Source of the DNA: Sclerurus mexicanus
Lineage: Eukaryota > Chordata > Aves > Passeriformes > Furnariidae
Direction of reading: 5' to 3'
DNA: 64,000 bases
Assembly (NCBI GenBank): GCA_013396755.1
Contig: VWZF01000445.1
Coordinates: forward strand, 2,003,993 to 2,067,992
The notes beneath the pieces are model-generated. The model saw only the letters and a list, made by a program, of their open reading frames with translations. It was not told the DNA's origin and made no database searches. The position numbers were made by a program, and so were the translations under genes. This document shows, in pieces, positions 1-14,019 of the stretch. Every line of letters begins with the position of its first letter. Position 1 is the stretch's first letter.

Positions 1-549
1 GCTGGAGACTTGGCTCTGTACCTGGCAAAAGACAGGCCCACTGTAAATCACCAGCTTAGACTGGAGACTGTTTTGCCATTGTAAAAAAATTAACTTGGAC
101 AATCATTTTGTTCTAAAGCTTGAAAAGTCGACCACCAGCAGTGTCAGCAAACCCTTTTTCAAAACGACTGTACAAGTTTCTATGCTACAGGCTTTGTAAG
201 TTGTTTATATTGCTCAGCTTCCAGGCAATTTAAATATCTTTTTTCCTCTATCTAACCTATTAAATTACCTCTCTGTGTTAGGGTGAGCGTTCCTCATTTA
301 GTCAGATGTTACTCAGTTGATGATGACTGCAAGCACATGTGGAAGAAAGTGGGGAACGTGTTTTTTGCTTGATCTGAATGCCTCTTTGTCCTGTGTTTTC
401 TCTTTGGTATGGTTGCTGTTGGTCTGCCAGGTGTGCCTTTTTGAATGAAAATGAGAAACTTCTTTAGTGTAGAACTCTTACCGTGTGGTTGGGATGAGGC
501 TCATTTAAAAAGCTTTGAAATTAGATGTTAATAACCTTTCTCTTCTACT

Positions 550-606
550 GGATAATCTTCTGTACTTTAACCAAATAGGAATAATCTTCTATACTTTAAT
601 CAAATA
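550..606. repeat. Tandem duplication, two copies of about 28 bp
   Basis: Copy 1 (550-577) and copy 2 (578-606) are adjacent and differ by one inserted A and two transitions. Both read GG(A)ATAATCTTCT, then ACTTTAA-CAAATA. This is a simple local duplication in intron sequence, and I see no function. Confidence 0.85.
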
Positions 607-873
607 AATATTCAAATACTTTGAATTTGCCATATGTCAGCTTTTTGACAGTTTTCTTATGTGATGGATTGTAGGAGAGCAAGTGCTCATGAAAAGGGAG
701 AATTTAAACAGAAAAAAATCATCGTAGTTCAGGTGGATGGGACAATCCATCCATTCTAGTTAAATGTAGTTGATCTGAACAACCATATTGTGATGGGGAG
801 GGAGAGACTTCACCTCCCAAGAAGGACCTGTCAGAGTTCACTTTAGCCTTTTCCCCTACCCCCCACCTCCCCC

Positions 874-887
874 TTTTTTTTTTTTTT
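874..887. repeat. Poly-T tract
   Basis: Fourteen consecutive T residues preceded by a C-rich run (about 855-873), forming a long pyrimidine tract. Simple low-complexity intron sequence. Confidence 0.9.
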
Positions 888-1449
888 GATTGTAGCTGCC
901 AATATCTTAAGATTGTAAGCTTGAGAAAGATGTAATGAAGTTTATTCTAGATCATATTTTAGGGTAACATTTTAATTAATCTCAATCAGATTGTGATTGG
1001 TTCTTGACTTTAAAGTGTATATCTTTCTATAGTTGCTATGTATACATAAAGTCAAAATAAATGTCTAGGTTCATAAATATAAAGGACTCTGGGGTACCCT
1101 GCCTCAGAAAAGAACATGACCTACAAAAGAGAAATGTCTCTTATCAGCCATCTTTCCTGTGTATTTCCTGGAAAAATCCTTTCAAGTCTCTTATTTCGCA
1201 GCTCATGAAGACTTGCCACAACTAGTGTTACTAATGTCACAAAGCAGCAATATCTCTTCAGTGTCCTGTGGGTTGATGGGCAAGTGAGCAGATTTAATGT
1301 ATTTTTAATAAAATTTTTAGTATTCCCAAATTCTATTTTTTTTCATGGGTACTTGATTTTCTTCAGTTGGGACTATGCATGAGGTTTTTTTCATGGCATT
1401 TGTGTCATTTTAATTATAGATTTTTGTTTGTTGTTTCTTCCATGCTGGA

Positions 1450-1665
1450 AGCATGGGAGGATCCATCTGAACATCAGGAAATGCTTTAGTACTGTGAGGA
1501 TGACCAAGCCCTGGCACTCCATAGAGCTTGTGGAGTCTCAACTTTAGACGTCTCAGAGGTGTCTGGGCATCCAGTTCTAGGTGGCCCTGCTTGAGCTGGG
1601 ATCTGGAGCAGATGACTTCCAGACGTCTCTTCCAACCTCAACCAGTCTGTGGTTCTGTGATTCTG
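1450..1665 (+). mobile_element. CR1 LINE, 3'-terminal fragment, sense orientation
   Basis: This is the 3' end of a 5'-truncated chicken-repeat-1 (CR1) retrotransposon. The landmarks appear in CR1 order: CATCTGAACATCAGGAAA (1462-1481), ACTGTGAGGATGACC, a TGTGGAGTCTC block, CTAGGTGGCCCTGCTTGAGC (about 1577-1596), then a CAGATGACTTCCAGACGTCTC block, TTCCAACCTCAACCAGTCTG and the terminal GTTCTGTGATTCTG motif ending at 1665. The copy carries many substitutions and small deletions, so it is old and inactive. CR1 is typical of birds and other sauropsids and supports the host assignment. Confidence 0.9.
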
Positions 1666-4600
1666 AATTATTTTTTTTTTATATTCAAACCAGGCTTTAG
1701 AATATCAGAAAAATCTTACAGGGATTTCTAGTTCTTTTAATGTATCCCTTGCTGTGCATCTGTTTTGGGGGTTGGCTGGTTTATTTTAGGTAGCTGTAGT
1801 AATCTAAAGGCATTAAAGAGGAGCTTAGCAACATGTGTATCTGTGATAGCAGTGGACGAAATCAAGCCACTGTCCACCACTGCTTGTGGTTGGATCATTA
1901 TGTTGGCATTGAACTTCTCTTGGGGCCCTGTAGGTCTCATTTCAGATATAATTCTAATGAGGATATTGAATGACTGGTGTGACAATAATGTAAATTAGGG
2001 CTGGTGCCTTCTATTTAAACTGAAAAGTGAGAGCAAGAGAGAGCTTTGAAAGAAGGCTTCCTTGGCATATGAGTGAAAGCTGAGTTTTTTATTAACAATT
2101 CAAACTCCTGTAATAAGAAGTAGGAAAGCTTATTAGCTATGTTTTTATATTAAACAAAACCTTTAGGTTGTGATGTTCTTTCTTTAACAGAAGTTGTGGG
2201 ATGAAGAATTTAAATGAAAATTTCCAAAGTCAAAGATTGATTGAGTTAAAGTATGTAGCATGAAATCAATCCTGTCAAATTGTAGGGAAATAAGTGAGAC
2301 ATTTATAAACATTGTTAATGTTTTAGAAATCTAGTTTTGTGCAAATGTATTTTGAATTCTTTACAAATGAGATAACAGTAGGTCTAAATGACAAATTAAA
2401 GATTTAAAAAATAATCAGCATGCCTCTCTTGTAGTAATGGATTTATGGAGGTAGCATGCTTTAGTTGCATTTGTAATTAAGGTTTTTCTGTCATTAGAAT
2501 AGAAATGTATTCCTGTTGAGCAGTATCTTTTTATGTGAATTATGTGGATTGAATGAGTGTTAAAACTCCACTACTTTAATCTGTTATGTGGCTGGAAGTC
2601 AGTATTTGAATTGGGTTCCTAGAGGGTCATGCTGAAAGGTTAAATACATTTGTCTGTTTTCCTAGTCTTCAAATTTCCATATTCTTTACAAGTAACAAAT
2701 CCGTGTCCTGTGGGATGCACAATGACAATTTAGCAACTTGGGTTCATTAGTAATAAAACCATACAACTCTAAATACTCAAATGGGTGGGCTGTACATGAA
2801 GTGCTTAACGACAGACTAATGCATAAAGGAAACTTCTGAAATTTGCTTTCTTTGGATGAATTCATAGTCCTGAAAAATTAATCTGTATGCTTTGATAAGC
2901 CTCTTTGTTCTGGTTTTAAAAACAGTACAAATGTCCTGGACTATTAGAGAGGCTACCAGTGGTATTAAAAGTGCCCTAGACTACAGTTTCAGGTAATGGA
3001 CCAGTTGACCATTAGTTGCTGAAATCTTAAAGGTTGGTGATAAGGTGGTCCCTTTCAGGGACTTGCTTTTGCACAAAGCTTAGCTTTTCTCAATTGGGGT
3101 ACTCATAAAATTGTTTCATGGAGCAAGTTTCTGTTTCTGCAGGAACTCTGTGACATCAAATATGGTTCATCCTTACCTCTTTAAGTGGTTATGAAATATA
3201 CGGTATTGCGAATGTCCATGGATAGGCAACAGTTTCCATTGATGTGGGCTCTTTTCTTCCTGTACATCCTTACAGGAACGTGAGGTTGCCCCAACCCATG
3301 CCCTATAGCTCTTATTCTTGACTTACAGTTGCAAGCCCTATGTAACAAGCAATTTAGGGTTGTTAACTGGAAATTTTCTTTTGTAGTTAGTTTAAAAATA
3401 GTTAAAAACATTAAATGACCCTTTTTTAAAGAAATTATTTCTACAGTATACATATTCCAATAATTTGGTAGGCCAGTAGATTTTATTTCTTACATACTTT
3501 GTAAATGCTTACATTGTTCTAGAAGAGTCTTTTACGTCCTGAGGAGCTCCCTCTTGGGGTTTGGTTGGATGTTTTTTTATTCATCAGACAGAACTAGAGA
3601 ATACAGGAAGCTCATTTTGAAGACAATCTAAAAAGACTGTGTCTGACTCTGACAGACTCTAAGGAGCTCTTTCAAAGCTATACCTAAGACAACTTCATCA
3701 AGTGTTTTAAGGAGGTCGCACTGAACAAAGTGGAAATATGACTGAGACTTCATGCTGTTAACTGTACGTGTTCCTCATCGTATTTCCACATCTTTGGAGC
3801 AGTCAGTAGGTCCTGCCTGAAGCAGGAAAGGGTAGGTGTCCCATGTAGATATGAAACTGTTTTTTTGTCCCTGGTACCACTTAAGAAGGCAGGCAAGAGC
3901 TCCTACAGGGGTTAGTCAGAAGAGACTGCGTGGAAGCCACATCAGTGCCATGGCTAGTGTTTGGACATATTGGAGATGGCACCTGCCCTGCTGCTACTTT
4001 TTCCCTACTTTGTTCAGTACCAGATATGGTTGTGAGTTTCTGATACTTGAGCACTGGTAGTTATTCAGTTCTGCATAGGTACCTTGGTAAAAATCCTCAT
4101 TTGTTACAAGTGCTTATTTCAGTGAGGTTTCATCATTCTTTGGAGTTGGAATAGTCTTTGTTAAATTCCTTTCAGCTATCTCTTGTAACCAGGAAGGGTG
4201 GCACAGTGTCAAAGACTAATGTTTCTCTACTTGCAGCAATAGCTTTCCTTGTTTCCAGCACTTCGTGTATATTCTCCTGCATGAAATAAGACTTTGTTCC
4301 TTCTCTTTGAAACAGCAAGATTCATCCTATAGCAGATTTTTGTGTGTGTGTATTGTTGGGCAATCCTAAGAAATCCTAAGTGGACTTGCTTTCACCACAT
4401 GCTGGCGTTTTTTTTAAGTATGGTTGTGAACCCTTTAGGCATTTGTATACACCAGATTTCTCATCTTTTGCATCTGAATAGCCCGGCGGACACTGAACAT
4501 CCCAGTATAGTTGGGAGGCTGCATGAACAGGGACTTCTTCCTTAATCACAGAGGCTCACAGTCTGTCAGATCTGTAGCAGATTATTTTGGAGTCTTCCAG

Positions 4601-7600
4601 AATGATCCTTTTCTTTGGAACAGGGAGATGACCTAGACAGTGCAGGAGCTTTCTCTGTAACACAGTCCTGTAGGCACTCCCTTATTGACATGGATATGCT
4701 TGAAGAGGGCCCCTTTCAGCCCTCTGTCCTTCCTGTTCACAACATACCCCACCCTCTGCTTGCCATCATGGACATGCACTCCTGCCCATGTCAGTCCTGG
4801 TCCAAAGCTCTCCTTACCAGCCCAGGAAGCCTCTTGGCACAGATAATTTTGCCCCATGTAGTCAAATGGATCCTTCTTTGTCCAAGCAGTTCTCAGTGCT
4901 GACACCAGCTGCAGCCACAGAGGATGAATAAGTATTGTTTAACTTTATAAAAACAACTGTCGTGTTGTCTAAATATATCTAATTTAATGAAACAAAATTA
5001 TATGCTTTATGAAAATCCTTCATGACATTTAAGAAATTAGGTAAGAGAACTTTCTTTGGAGGCTAATTAGAGGGTAAAATACTTTTCTGAATTTGAATAA
5101 GTGTTGCTTTGATAGACAATCACTTAGTCATGATGAGAGAACAGTTTAGTTTTAAAGCAGTTCAAACCACTTACACAGATTTTTTTGAGGTACACGCAAT
5201 CTATTTGTTTCCAAGACTAGCATGTCCTCTCATCTCCTATAAAAATTCAGGATCATTTTCAGTGGATATACCTGTATCTAGACAGAGGTTGTCTTGTTCT
5301 GTTTGCTACACCTATTGCAAAATGCCTGTGGTTTTTCAAGAAAAAAAAGATGTGTTTTTTCTTTTAAGAATACTCATCAGGTAGCAACTGTGTTCTGCAT
5401 CTGGTTTTCCCTTTAGCACTTGCTTGTCTTCTCCCAGGCCTTCCCTTTTCTCCAACCATACCAGTTGTGGTTCTTACTTAAAAGATGCTGACCAGGAAAA
5501 CCTTAAGAAAGTAATTGATGCCCACTTTCTGCCAACTCCATACTCCTTTGTTGCCTTAAAGGACCTTCCTTACAATACACCTTTCTTTTTGTAATGACAT
5601 TTTCTTTAACAGTTGGACAATAAGGGAGTAGGGCCTTAGAGAGTTACAAGTCCTGTTTTCTGCTTTTTACTCAAAAAAAAAAATGAGGGAGGAAGATTTG
5701 ATTCTCAAGGAGTTTGCCATTATCTTGGACAGTGCAGAGTTTATCTACTGCTTAAAAAATGTTTCAGTCTTTTGAGTATTTGTTTTATTTCTTTTTTTAG
5801 GTTTTTAGTCATACTTAACGTTTTTGAAAAACTGTCTTCTCTACTGATTCTAAGATATACTCCCTGATTTTTCTAGAACTTCTAATTATATGGCTAAGAG
5901 AGTAACTTTTCTTGGAGATGGGACAGTATTTAAATTTCTATCACTTCAAGGTTGAGAGATATGCTTATATATTTGAAAGATAACTTTTAAACTGTAGTCT
6001 CAAACCTGATCCAGAGGATGGTATGTTTGTCCTTCCCTACTTGGGAATAGATTTGCTGTTATTCAGGGGCTCTGTGCCCTCGTTTAAACCTTGACTGAGT
6101 TCTAACTTGTCTCACCAAAGAGGAAGCCTTGGTTTATAAGTAATTAATTTCAATTATTTACTTGCAATTTTATTTTTTTCTAGTGAAAGATTGACTGTCT
6201 CTTGCTGAATGTGTTAAACCTGTTCAGTGGGGGAAACAAAGCAAAGCTTTCCTGTCTAAATGTTTATTCATTTCACTGAAACAAATGCTGCTGTTTTCTC
6301 TAAGGAGGATATGCTTGTCTGTATGAATTTAAATATTGAATAACTTAATGCATGTTTTAGTTTTATTAGGAAATAGTAAATGATGCTTGTCATATTCTGC
6401 TTATTAGTGGTTTTACTTGTGGTTTGTGATTCAGCAGTTAGCTTTTGATACAGCTGCAGTTGTCTTATTAGGCAAAGCTACCTTACATCTTATAGTTAAG
6501 TACAAAATGTTCATCAAGCATAGATTTATTAAATGGTTTGGAATTAAAAAAAGTAATCACAAGAATTAATGAGCTGAAATTGGTTTGAGTACCACATTCT
6601 TAAAGTGGCTTTAGATGTTGTGGATCTTGTTTTCTTATGAACTATAACAGGGAAAAAAGTTTCCCCGTTCCTTCATTTGTTTTAGGTGTTCAGTTTTGAA
6701 TGAGTTAGAAAGAAAACTCAACTCCCTGGGCAGACTGTGAGCCCTGGTGCTTCTCTGGGAACTGTCAGTGGTTCTGGTGTTTGGTTTCTCTGGAGGGTTG
6801 GGAGATGCCTGTGCCGTACTGACATTTTTCACAGCTAGTTATCCACATGGATGCTGTATTCCTACTGCTTCTGGGAACACAGAACACTTCTGGGAAGTGG
6901 GGTCAGAACCGGGTCAGTTGCCTTCTATGCACTCAAGTGTTCAACTTCATTGTTGAGCGCTCCTTTTCTCTGTTTCCAAGATTTTAAGATCACTTCCAAC
7001 ACAGAAGTTGTATGTTTAGGTTTTTGGCTTTTTTCCCACTTTCATTCAGTGTTGTTAAGAGTATGTTTCATTGTTATTTCTTTCATCCTAATGAGAAAAT
7101 AATCCTTTCCAAAATAGGCAAAATTTACTTAAGTATTGCATGGTTCATAATATATTGTGTAGAATAACCAAAAGTTTTACAACCTAGTAAGAAATTGATT
7201 CTCGTTTTCCTGGTCTCTTCACCAAAACTCACCACGAATACTTGAAATAGACATGCTGTGGAATTTTAAAGACATATTGTTTCTGGCAGCAAGGGAATGT
7301 TGTCTTCGAGTTGTAATTTGATTCACATCATCAACTTCAGTGTTTTGCTGTCATCTTTGTATTCCTTGTCAAAATGTGACACAGGTACACATGATTTTTG
7401 TTGTGTTCAGCACATTTTATTGCTGCCTTTTTTGTGCCTTTTCTGTTGTTCATGAGGCAAGAGATTCTGCCTTTTGCTGGCACGTAAACATGTGCCACTG
7501 ACCCTGAGTGTGCATACTGCTCCAGCCCTTGGAACCATCCTTTGGTTCTGGTGCTCCATCCAGTGCTGGTTTTATATACAGGAGCTATGAAAGCTGTATT

Positions 7601-10600
7601 ACTGTCTGTCACCCACCATTAGCTGGGTGGAGTATGAACGATCAATTTCAGCATTTCTGAAATAAAAACAAAAACAACCCTAAGAACAACATAGAAAGGA
7701 AAATCTTGGCAGCGCAGGGTGTATTTTTGATGCTGTTAATGTTTCCTAAGAGTGTACATTTTGGAGAAATGTAACTTTAAATGCATTGTCTAAGTACAGC
7801 AAATATTCAGTAAAAACTCTTTGAAACAAACTTATTTGTTAACTACTCTAATCTGATCACTCAAACTTTTCTAAATCAAGTCCATTCTCTGATACGAAGG
7901 CTATATTGTGATTCTTCATTTCATGGCAAACAAGACCTCCACCTTTCTTTCACTTTTGCTTGGGTCATATGTGTCTTTTTGTCCAGTGATAGAAACCTAT
8001 TTTGAAAATCCTCCTTAATAAAGTATTTTTGCAGTATCGTGTGGCTGTGGTTATTGATGCTAGAGGCTATTAAATACAAAATCATAGCAAATCTAATGAA
8101 TAGGTTGCAGAAATACAGAGGTTCAGAAATACTACTTAGGTAGATTAGTGAGTGTGTTACTGGATCACAGTTTTTCCAGCCCGTTTGTTACTCTGTGTCA
8201 TGGGAAGAACTAACTAATACAAATTAGTAAAGCAGGGGGCAGAACTATTTTCTTACTATATAATTGCACAAGTGAACAAATGAGGTGGAAAAATATATCA
8301 AGTCTATTCCAGATAACTACAGGTAGTCTTCAAAAACCAGTTTTTGCCAATGCCTTAAGACTGCTCGCTTTTCTCCTTGAGCAAAGCAAATGCCTAAGTT
8401 ATTATTTTTAATTTTTAGGGTGTATGTGTCTCTGGTACAGTGTTTTTGTAGTGATTCTTCGGTCTTTTCAGTCTGCTCCTAAGTCTCCCTTTCTGTTCCT
8501 TCACGTCTGCGACCCCAGGGATCTGCACAAAATGTGTTTTCAGAAGTCTTTGCATCATCATATTAGTTTTGTATCCTATCTCATTGGTTTTTAACTTGGG
8601 TGTCTCAGCTTGTTTCCACAGAAGCATTCTCTCATCAGAAGATATTCTTTTAGTGGTTTTTAAATAAGGAATCTTTAAAAATACTTGATGTAATGGATAA
8701 TAGTAAAGCTGTTCTTTGTATATTTATTTTTAATCATTCCCTGTCTTAAGTCACAACCTCATTTAATTAAGTAATTAGTGAGTTGGAGTAGGATTAGGAC
8801 AGCAAATTTTGCTGTTTGATGATTGTTTGTCTGCAATTATAATCTTTCAGTTTGTATTGACTTCCAGTTCATGGGTGAGAGAATGTGTGTTGCTAGTCTT
8901 GCTTTTACAAGGAAAAAGTTAAAATAGAATTTCACAGATGTTCACTGTGCTGAGAAGTTCACGGTTTTTTAGAAGTATATGTTTGCTGAGGGGGGAGGGG
9001 ATATGGCTGTACAGATGGGTTGCCAGGCAATTAATTCTTCCTACTTGGATTGTCTGCAATAGGAGACAATCCAGCTCTCATAAGCAGTGCAATATTATTT
9101 GCAAAAGGAAACTACCCAATACCATTTTTCCTATTCTCTTCCTTCTTTCTTCTGCCTTTCCAGCCTCCCTCCCTTTGCTGTGCATTTCTGAGAAACTGCT
9201 AAGGATTGATATCATAGCAGTGCTGTCATTCTTTTTAACAAAAAAAAAAAGCCTTTTTTATTCTAGGTATTTTAATAGAGTCCCATTAAGGATGTATTGC
9301 TGACTGAAATATTGGCATGAAGGGCTCTCACTGAGCTGAGCCCAGGAATTAAGAAGTCAGGAAATGGGCTGCTGCATTGCTAAAGAACCTTGTGTGACAC
9401 AGTATCTCCTGATTGGGGGGATCATTACTGCTATTATGACTCGACTTGCGTAGGAATTTTAAATTTCATCTGAATGTCAGTAATAACCCTCTTAGCAAAT
9501 TATCCTGAATAAAATCACGAAGGCATTTTATATAATAGGTGTTGAATTACTGGATAGATTTGCTAATTAAATACTCTTTGTTCTGCTGCAGTTGACATTA
9601 CAGGGTAAGATCTTGAACAATTATTCTCAACAGCTGTACTTTGTTAAGGGAAAAATTAACTACAAAGTTTATTTTTTTTCCTACACTTGAAGTTGGCAGA
9701 TTTTTGAAATGTGCTTGAAAAAAATTCCATCATGCAATTGGTAATGAGAAGATAAATATGCAGGTGTTGCTGTGAAATCAGATAACTACTGACTGCCTTA
9801 TTAATGAATTTAGCAATACTTTATAACCTCTGGTTTGTAGCTGTTGGCAGTTACAAGTGATCTCCTGTCAGACTGGGTAGCACTGGCATATGCCAGTCAC
9901 TTGATGAAGCTAACTTGTCTGTGACCCTCTTGTTGTGATTACCTACACCCACTGCTGTCCTCGGGGACAGCTCAGAAATGGTTTTTGCACAACAGAAATA
10001 CTTTTTTTTTTTAAGTTATCTTTCTCATTATTAATAGATAGCATTATTTCAGAGAATGAAGTAGAAAAAGCCAGAGACTATAAAGGAGAAAATGTGAGGC
10101 CTTTTCTGTTCAGTATAATCTCTTAATTCCTGTCCAATTTTTAAATTTTGTTTTAGGGACTTATGTTTGCCTTTGGAGTACTAAGAGAGAGGTATAGCCT
10201 TTCTCTGTAGGAGTTAGCTAATAGGTGAGAGAAAGGGTTGTGGGGTGGTATGTTGGAATTTTGATTACTTTATGTGAAATTTGTTGTCATGTAGGAGTGA
10301 TATGTCTTTAGAATAATTTCTCAACTCCATGGAAAGGTAGTGGGGTCTGCTGTCTGAATCACTCACTAGGAGATAAATAGGAATGGAATACCTTTTAAAG
10401 CTTCTGATTAAAATGGAATCAGGTGTGTCTGAGCACCTACAGCCTGACGTGAGTCTGCAGCTACTCACCATTTTCCTTTTATTCGTTGACTAGACAAAAG
10501 ATTGCGGCCGGTTGAGCTTTTTGCATTTTGGGACTTCAGGCATCGCATTCTCCAGGTATTTAGTTTGCAGCACCAGTGAATGGTCTTTAAATCAACTAGG

Positions 10601-12419
10601 TGTTTTGAACTTGACCCATAGGGTGTAAATCCATAGGTATCCATTTGTGCTTGGGGAATAACCCTGGTAAAGACATGAGTTGTGAGTCAGCTGTGTCAAA
10701 GTTACATTATAGTTTGGAACTGAGCCTGTCCTTAAGTGCCTTGAAGGGAATATAGCTTTTGGTGTGTAATTTAAAATAAACTGAAAAAACATCATACTTC
10801 AGTATTCATCACTGTGGTTGTGTGAAGGTTCAGAAATACTAAAGAAATTTGTCATTAATATTAAAGGAGTCACCGTGTTGTCGTCTTGGTTGTGTACTAT
10901 TCTGTAGAGATGGATGTTTCACCCTGTTTCAGAATTGCTTGCTGCGATAGCTGTAGTCAGTATCACGACATTCAAGAGTCTTGGCTTCCTTTATACTCCT
11001 TGGCCTCAGGAAAATCATTTCCCCACAGATAAGACCACAGATGGTCTTATTCCCATGAGCATAGCCAGCCCTTGCTTGTTTGTCCTTTTTCTTTCCTCAT
11101 GCCTGCAAATTTCTACTGCTCAGATCCCTGTCACGGGCTTCTTGACCACAAGTCATTCTGCCTTTTGGCCTTCTGAAGTATTGCGATTTAACATGAAAAA
11201 CAGTAAAACTGAGGCTATATTGCTGAATTTAATATAAGCTATTGAAATAGTGTGTTGCCTGACCATCTTTGGAGTTCCAAATTGTTTGGATTCACCTGGA
11301 CTCTGATCTATCATTGCTGTAACACATGGTTCAAAGTAATCCTCTTTAAGAAAATTTGAAGTGTAAATACATAGGAGTAGCCGGATTAGCTGGAGAAGAA
11401 CTGAGGTTTATGCTGAGTGGCGATGGAAAGGACTGAGACCAGGGAGCTGGAATCTGGAGTTCTGTGCCAGACCACCAGGATGCTGACAAGAAGGAAATGG
11501 GGAATACAGTGGAACCATGGCCAAGTGACTGAAGGAATGGACCAGATATTGGTTCTTGTGCAGCTGTGTGAAATTCATTAAGCCCTTCCTGCTGCAGCAG
11601 CTCCACCCTTTTTTCAACAAGCTGGTTTTACTTTCTCTTTCCTGTGCCACATCTGTACCTGTGGCTTCACGTGATATGCCCTCCTACCCCTCTCCACTGG
11701 GCTGAGATGCAGTGTTAGAGATGGAAACAGGAGTCTACTCATGTGAGGTCTCTGTAGCTATTTCTGAGGTTCAAAGAGATGCTATTCAGAGCATTTGGGG
11801 AACTTGAGATGAAGTCTTGGCTGAGGAACAAGCCTGGTTACACATGGATTTGCCCACTGATTCAACATCTGTATCCTATCTTTATTCCAGCTCCTTCTCC
11901 CAGTTCTGGTTTCTGTAAGGAATTTGCTTTTTGATGACCCATTTTGAGATCATTACTAAGTCTTGTTAAGTGAGCACTGTCCAGGCTGTACTGAATAAGA
12001 CAGGATGATTTTGGGGAAAAATTCAGTTACATCAAGAGATAAGATGATGGATATGAGGGTGACAACTGACCTAAATTATTAAAAGAGACTTAATTCTGGC
12101 CCTTGCTGATTAGGTTTTATTTGAGCCATTTGATTCAATGTTCTTTTTTTCCTAGGGTAGAATGTGCGTGTGCACATGCAATTTTGAGATTTGTTTTAAT
12201 CTTGTTTTAGGGGAGTTAATAATAGCATTAATACAAGGTCAAATGAGAATTTACTCATGTAATAGGAGTATTGAGGTGACTGTGTGTTGCCAGGAGAGAG
12301 CTGGTTTGCTTTGTTTTGAAAGGTGAGAGCATTTGGAGTTAGCAACCTAATGGATATGTTTGCATGTGTTAGCCTGTAATTATATCATACACTAATCTTT
12401 GATTATTTTTTTATTTCAG

Positions 12420-12452
12420 ATTTTGATGCATACCAAGGAGATGGTGCAGAAG
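12420..12452 (+). CDS. POLA1: POLA1 exon a (33-nt micro-exon), palm domain just before motif C
   Basis: This exon encodes ILMHTKEMVQK, the palm helix immediately upstream of motif C in the catalytic subunit of DNA polymerase alpha. It is exactly 11 codons with phase 0 at both ends. The acceptor is a T-rich tract ending in CAG (12417-12419) and the donor is GTAATG at 12453. The exon cannot extend upstream in frame, because the preceding bases are a pyrimidine tract that does not encode the conserved Gly-Arg-Glu expected before ILMH. That glutamate must end the previous exon, outside the window. The assignment rests on the match to the vertebrate polymerase alpha sequence and on the perfect frame into the next exon. 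Confidence 0.93.
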
Positions 12453-14019
12453 GTAATGCTGAGCATTTTCATTAAACAACAACCCTTAAAGAGCACACCT
12501 GGTGAAATTTTTTTATTCTAGGAGAACTGTAACCCAAACAGACCTGAAATCTCTTCTTAGGATGCCTGGCTTACAAATCTAATCCTTCATAATGGATTAT
12601 AGCTTTTTTCTTTTCCTACCACAGATATGATCTGGCCACTGCTTGAAGCCTGTGCGTGACTCTTTCAACCAAATTAGCAACAGTGCTAATTAGAGTTTAC
12701 TCATAGACCTGTTACACCATGTGTTCTAGTGGTTTATTATGGTTTATTTTTTTGGCAATCCTTAAACCGTGTCACAGGGTGGTTTTTTGACTATATGGAG
12801 TTTAACATGGACATAGCTATGGTGCAGGTTTTTGCAGCTGCATTGATTTTCCACCACTGAAGACATGTTTTTTAAATTTTTTTCAAGTTAATATTATGCA
12901 ATTAGATTCATCTGCCAAGCTTTTTCTGGTGAAATTTGCTGGTGTTGGCAATTTTTCTCTTCTCCTTATTTCTTGCTATACCTTTCATATCCACCTCAGG
13001 CTTTTTTGTGTGCCTTAGTTTGCCTAGAGTTTGCCACATTATGCCAGAGTGTTATGGAAGTCTTGCTGGTGTTTGAACACAGCCTTTTCCAGCGAGGGCA
13101 TTTTAATTGTTATGAGGATCAGAATGAGAAGTGATGTGAAGGGCAGAGTGTCAGTCAGAGAGGAGGAACTGAGTAGGTGTGTTCATCTCTAGGTGCAATT
13201 ATTCAGTAGTTCAGTCTGGGAACACAAAATTTCTGGGTCATAGTAGCTGAGTCCTTGTCCAGAAGGAGTGCCATGTTCCCCGAAAGATCTGCTGCTCAGG
13301 GGAGGACTAATACAGATAATTAGATTACAGCAGAAGTTAAAAGATGGACGTAGGAAGATGGAAATATGAAGCCACATGCACGATCTGAAAAAGCGTAGGA
13401 AGAGCAGCCTAACCTGGACAGCGCTGTGGCATTCTCAGTTATTGTTACTCGCTAGGCAATACTTTGACTCAATTTATTTGAAATAGAGTATCTAAGTATT
13501 TTTTTCTCTTTTGTGTGTGTTTTTTTCCCCAATTGTATTATGGTGGCTACAAATGGGATAAGCTGCCTGACTGTGGTATTGTCTTTCAAGCACTTCGGCT
13601 CCATGCCTTGTGTGAATTTGTCCAGCAGTCCTTGAGTCAAAGTGATCTTCTTGTATCCTAGCAGTCCAAAGTTATTTCTGATTAGAGTTCCTGCTGTTTC
13701 TCAAGATCAGACTTTTCTCTGACTTATTTTTTTAGTATTCACTTAGTAAGATATTGCCTACTTCTATTATGTACACAACTGAGCAGTGAGGGTTTTTTAA
13801 ACATATCAGTGGTTTCAGTTTCTTCATTTTCTTTAAATTCAAATAGGTTTTAATGAAATGTACAGAGTTATCAGTAAAAATTTATTTTATGTTTTTCTGC
13901 TTTTAGTATTTAAGGGATAGTATACAGATAATTGTATTTTTGAATCTTGAAAATTAGGTAGGACTTAAAATAGATGGAGTGGTTCTGTTTTGTTTTTCAA
14001 AGCAATTTGTTTCATTTAG
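12453..14019 (+). other. POLA1: POLA1 intron (1.57 kb)
   Basis: GT-AG intron between the micro-exon and the motif C exon, phase 0. It is AT-rich and has no recognisable repeat or gene. The acceptor lies in a T-rich stretch ending TTCATTTAG. Confidence 0.9.

Larger units (their letters stand above)
1..12419 (+). other. POLA1: POLA1 intron, 3' part of the intron before the first exon in the window
   Basis: AT-rich non-coding DNA. No stretch reads as a POLA1 exon: the residues expected just upstream (a Gly-Arg-Glu ending in phase 0, preceded by the motif B region) are not found in this stretch. Open frames reach only 121 codons (8938-9303, +) and none resembles a known protein. It contains a short tandem duplication (550-606), a T tract (874-887), a CR1 tail (about 1450-1665) and a somewhat GC-richer patch near 4600-4905 in which both strands are open for 90-95 codons without recognisable homology. 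The stretch 10900-12050 is less AT-rich than its surroundings, but I recognise nothing in it. Confidence 0.8.

Noticed and set aside
4615..4905. GC-richer stretch open on both strands (95 and 90 codons)
   Set aside because: No recognisable protein or repeat. Dual-strand openness is a composition effect.
8938..9303. 121-codon + strand frame
   Set aside because: Hydrophobic, compositionally biased T-rich text in an intron with no recognisable domain.
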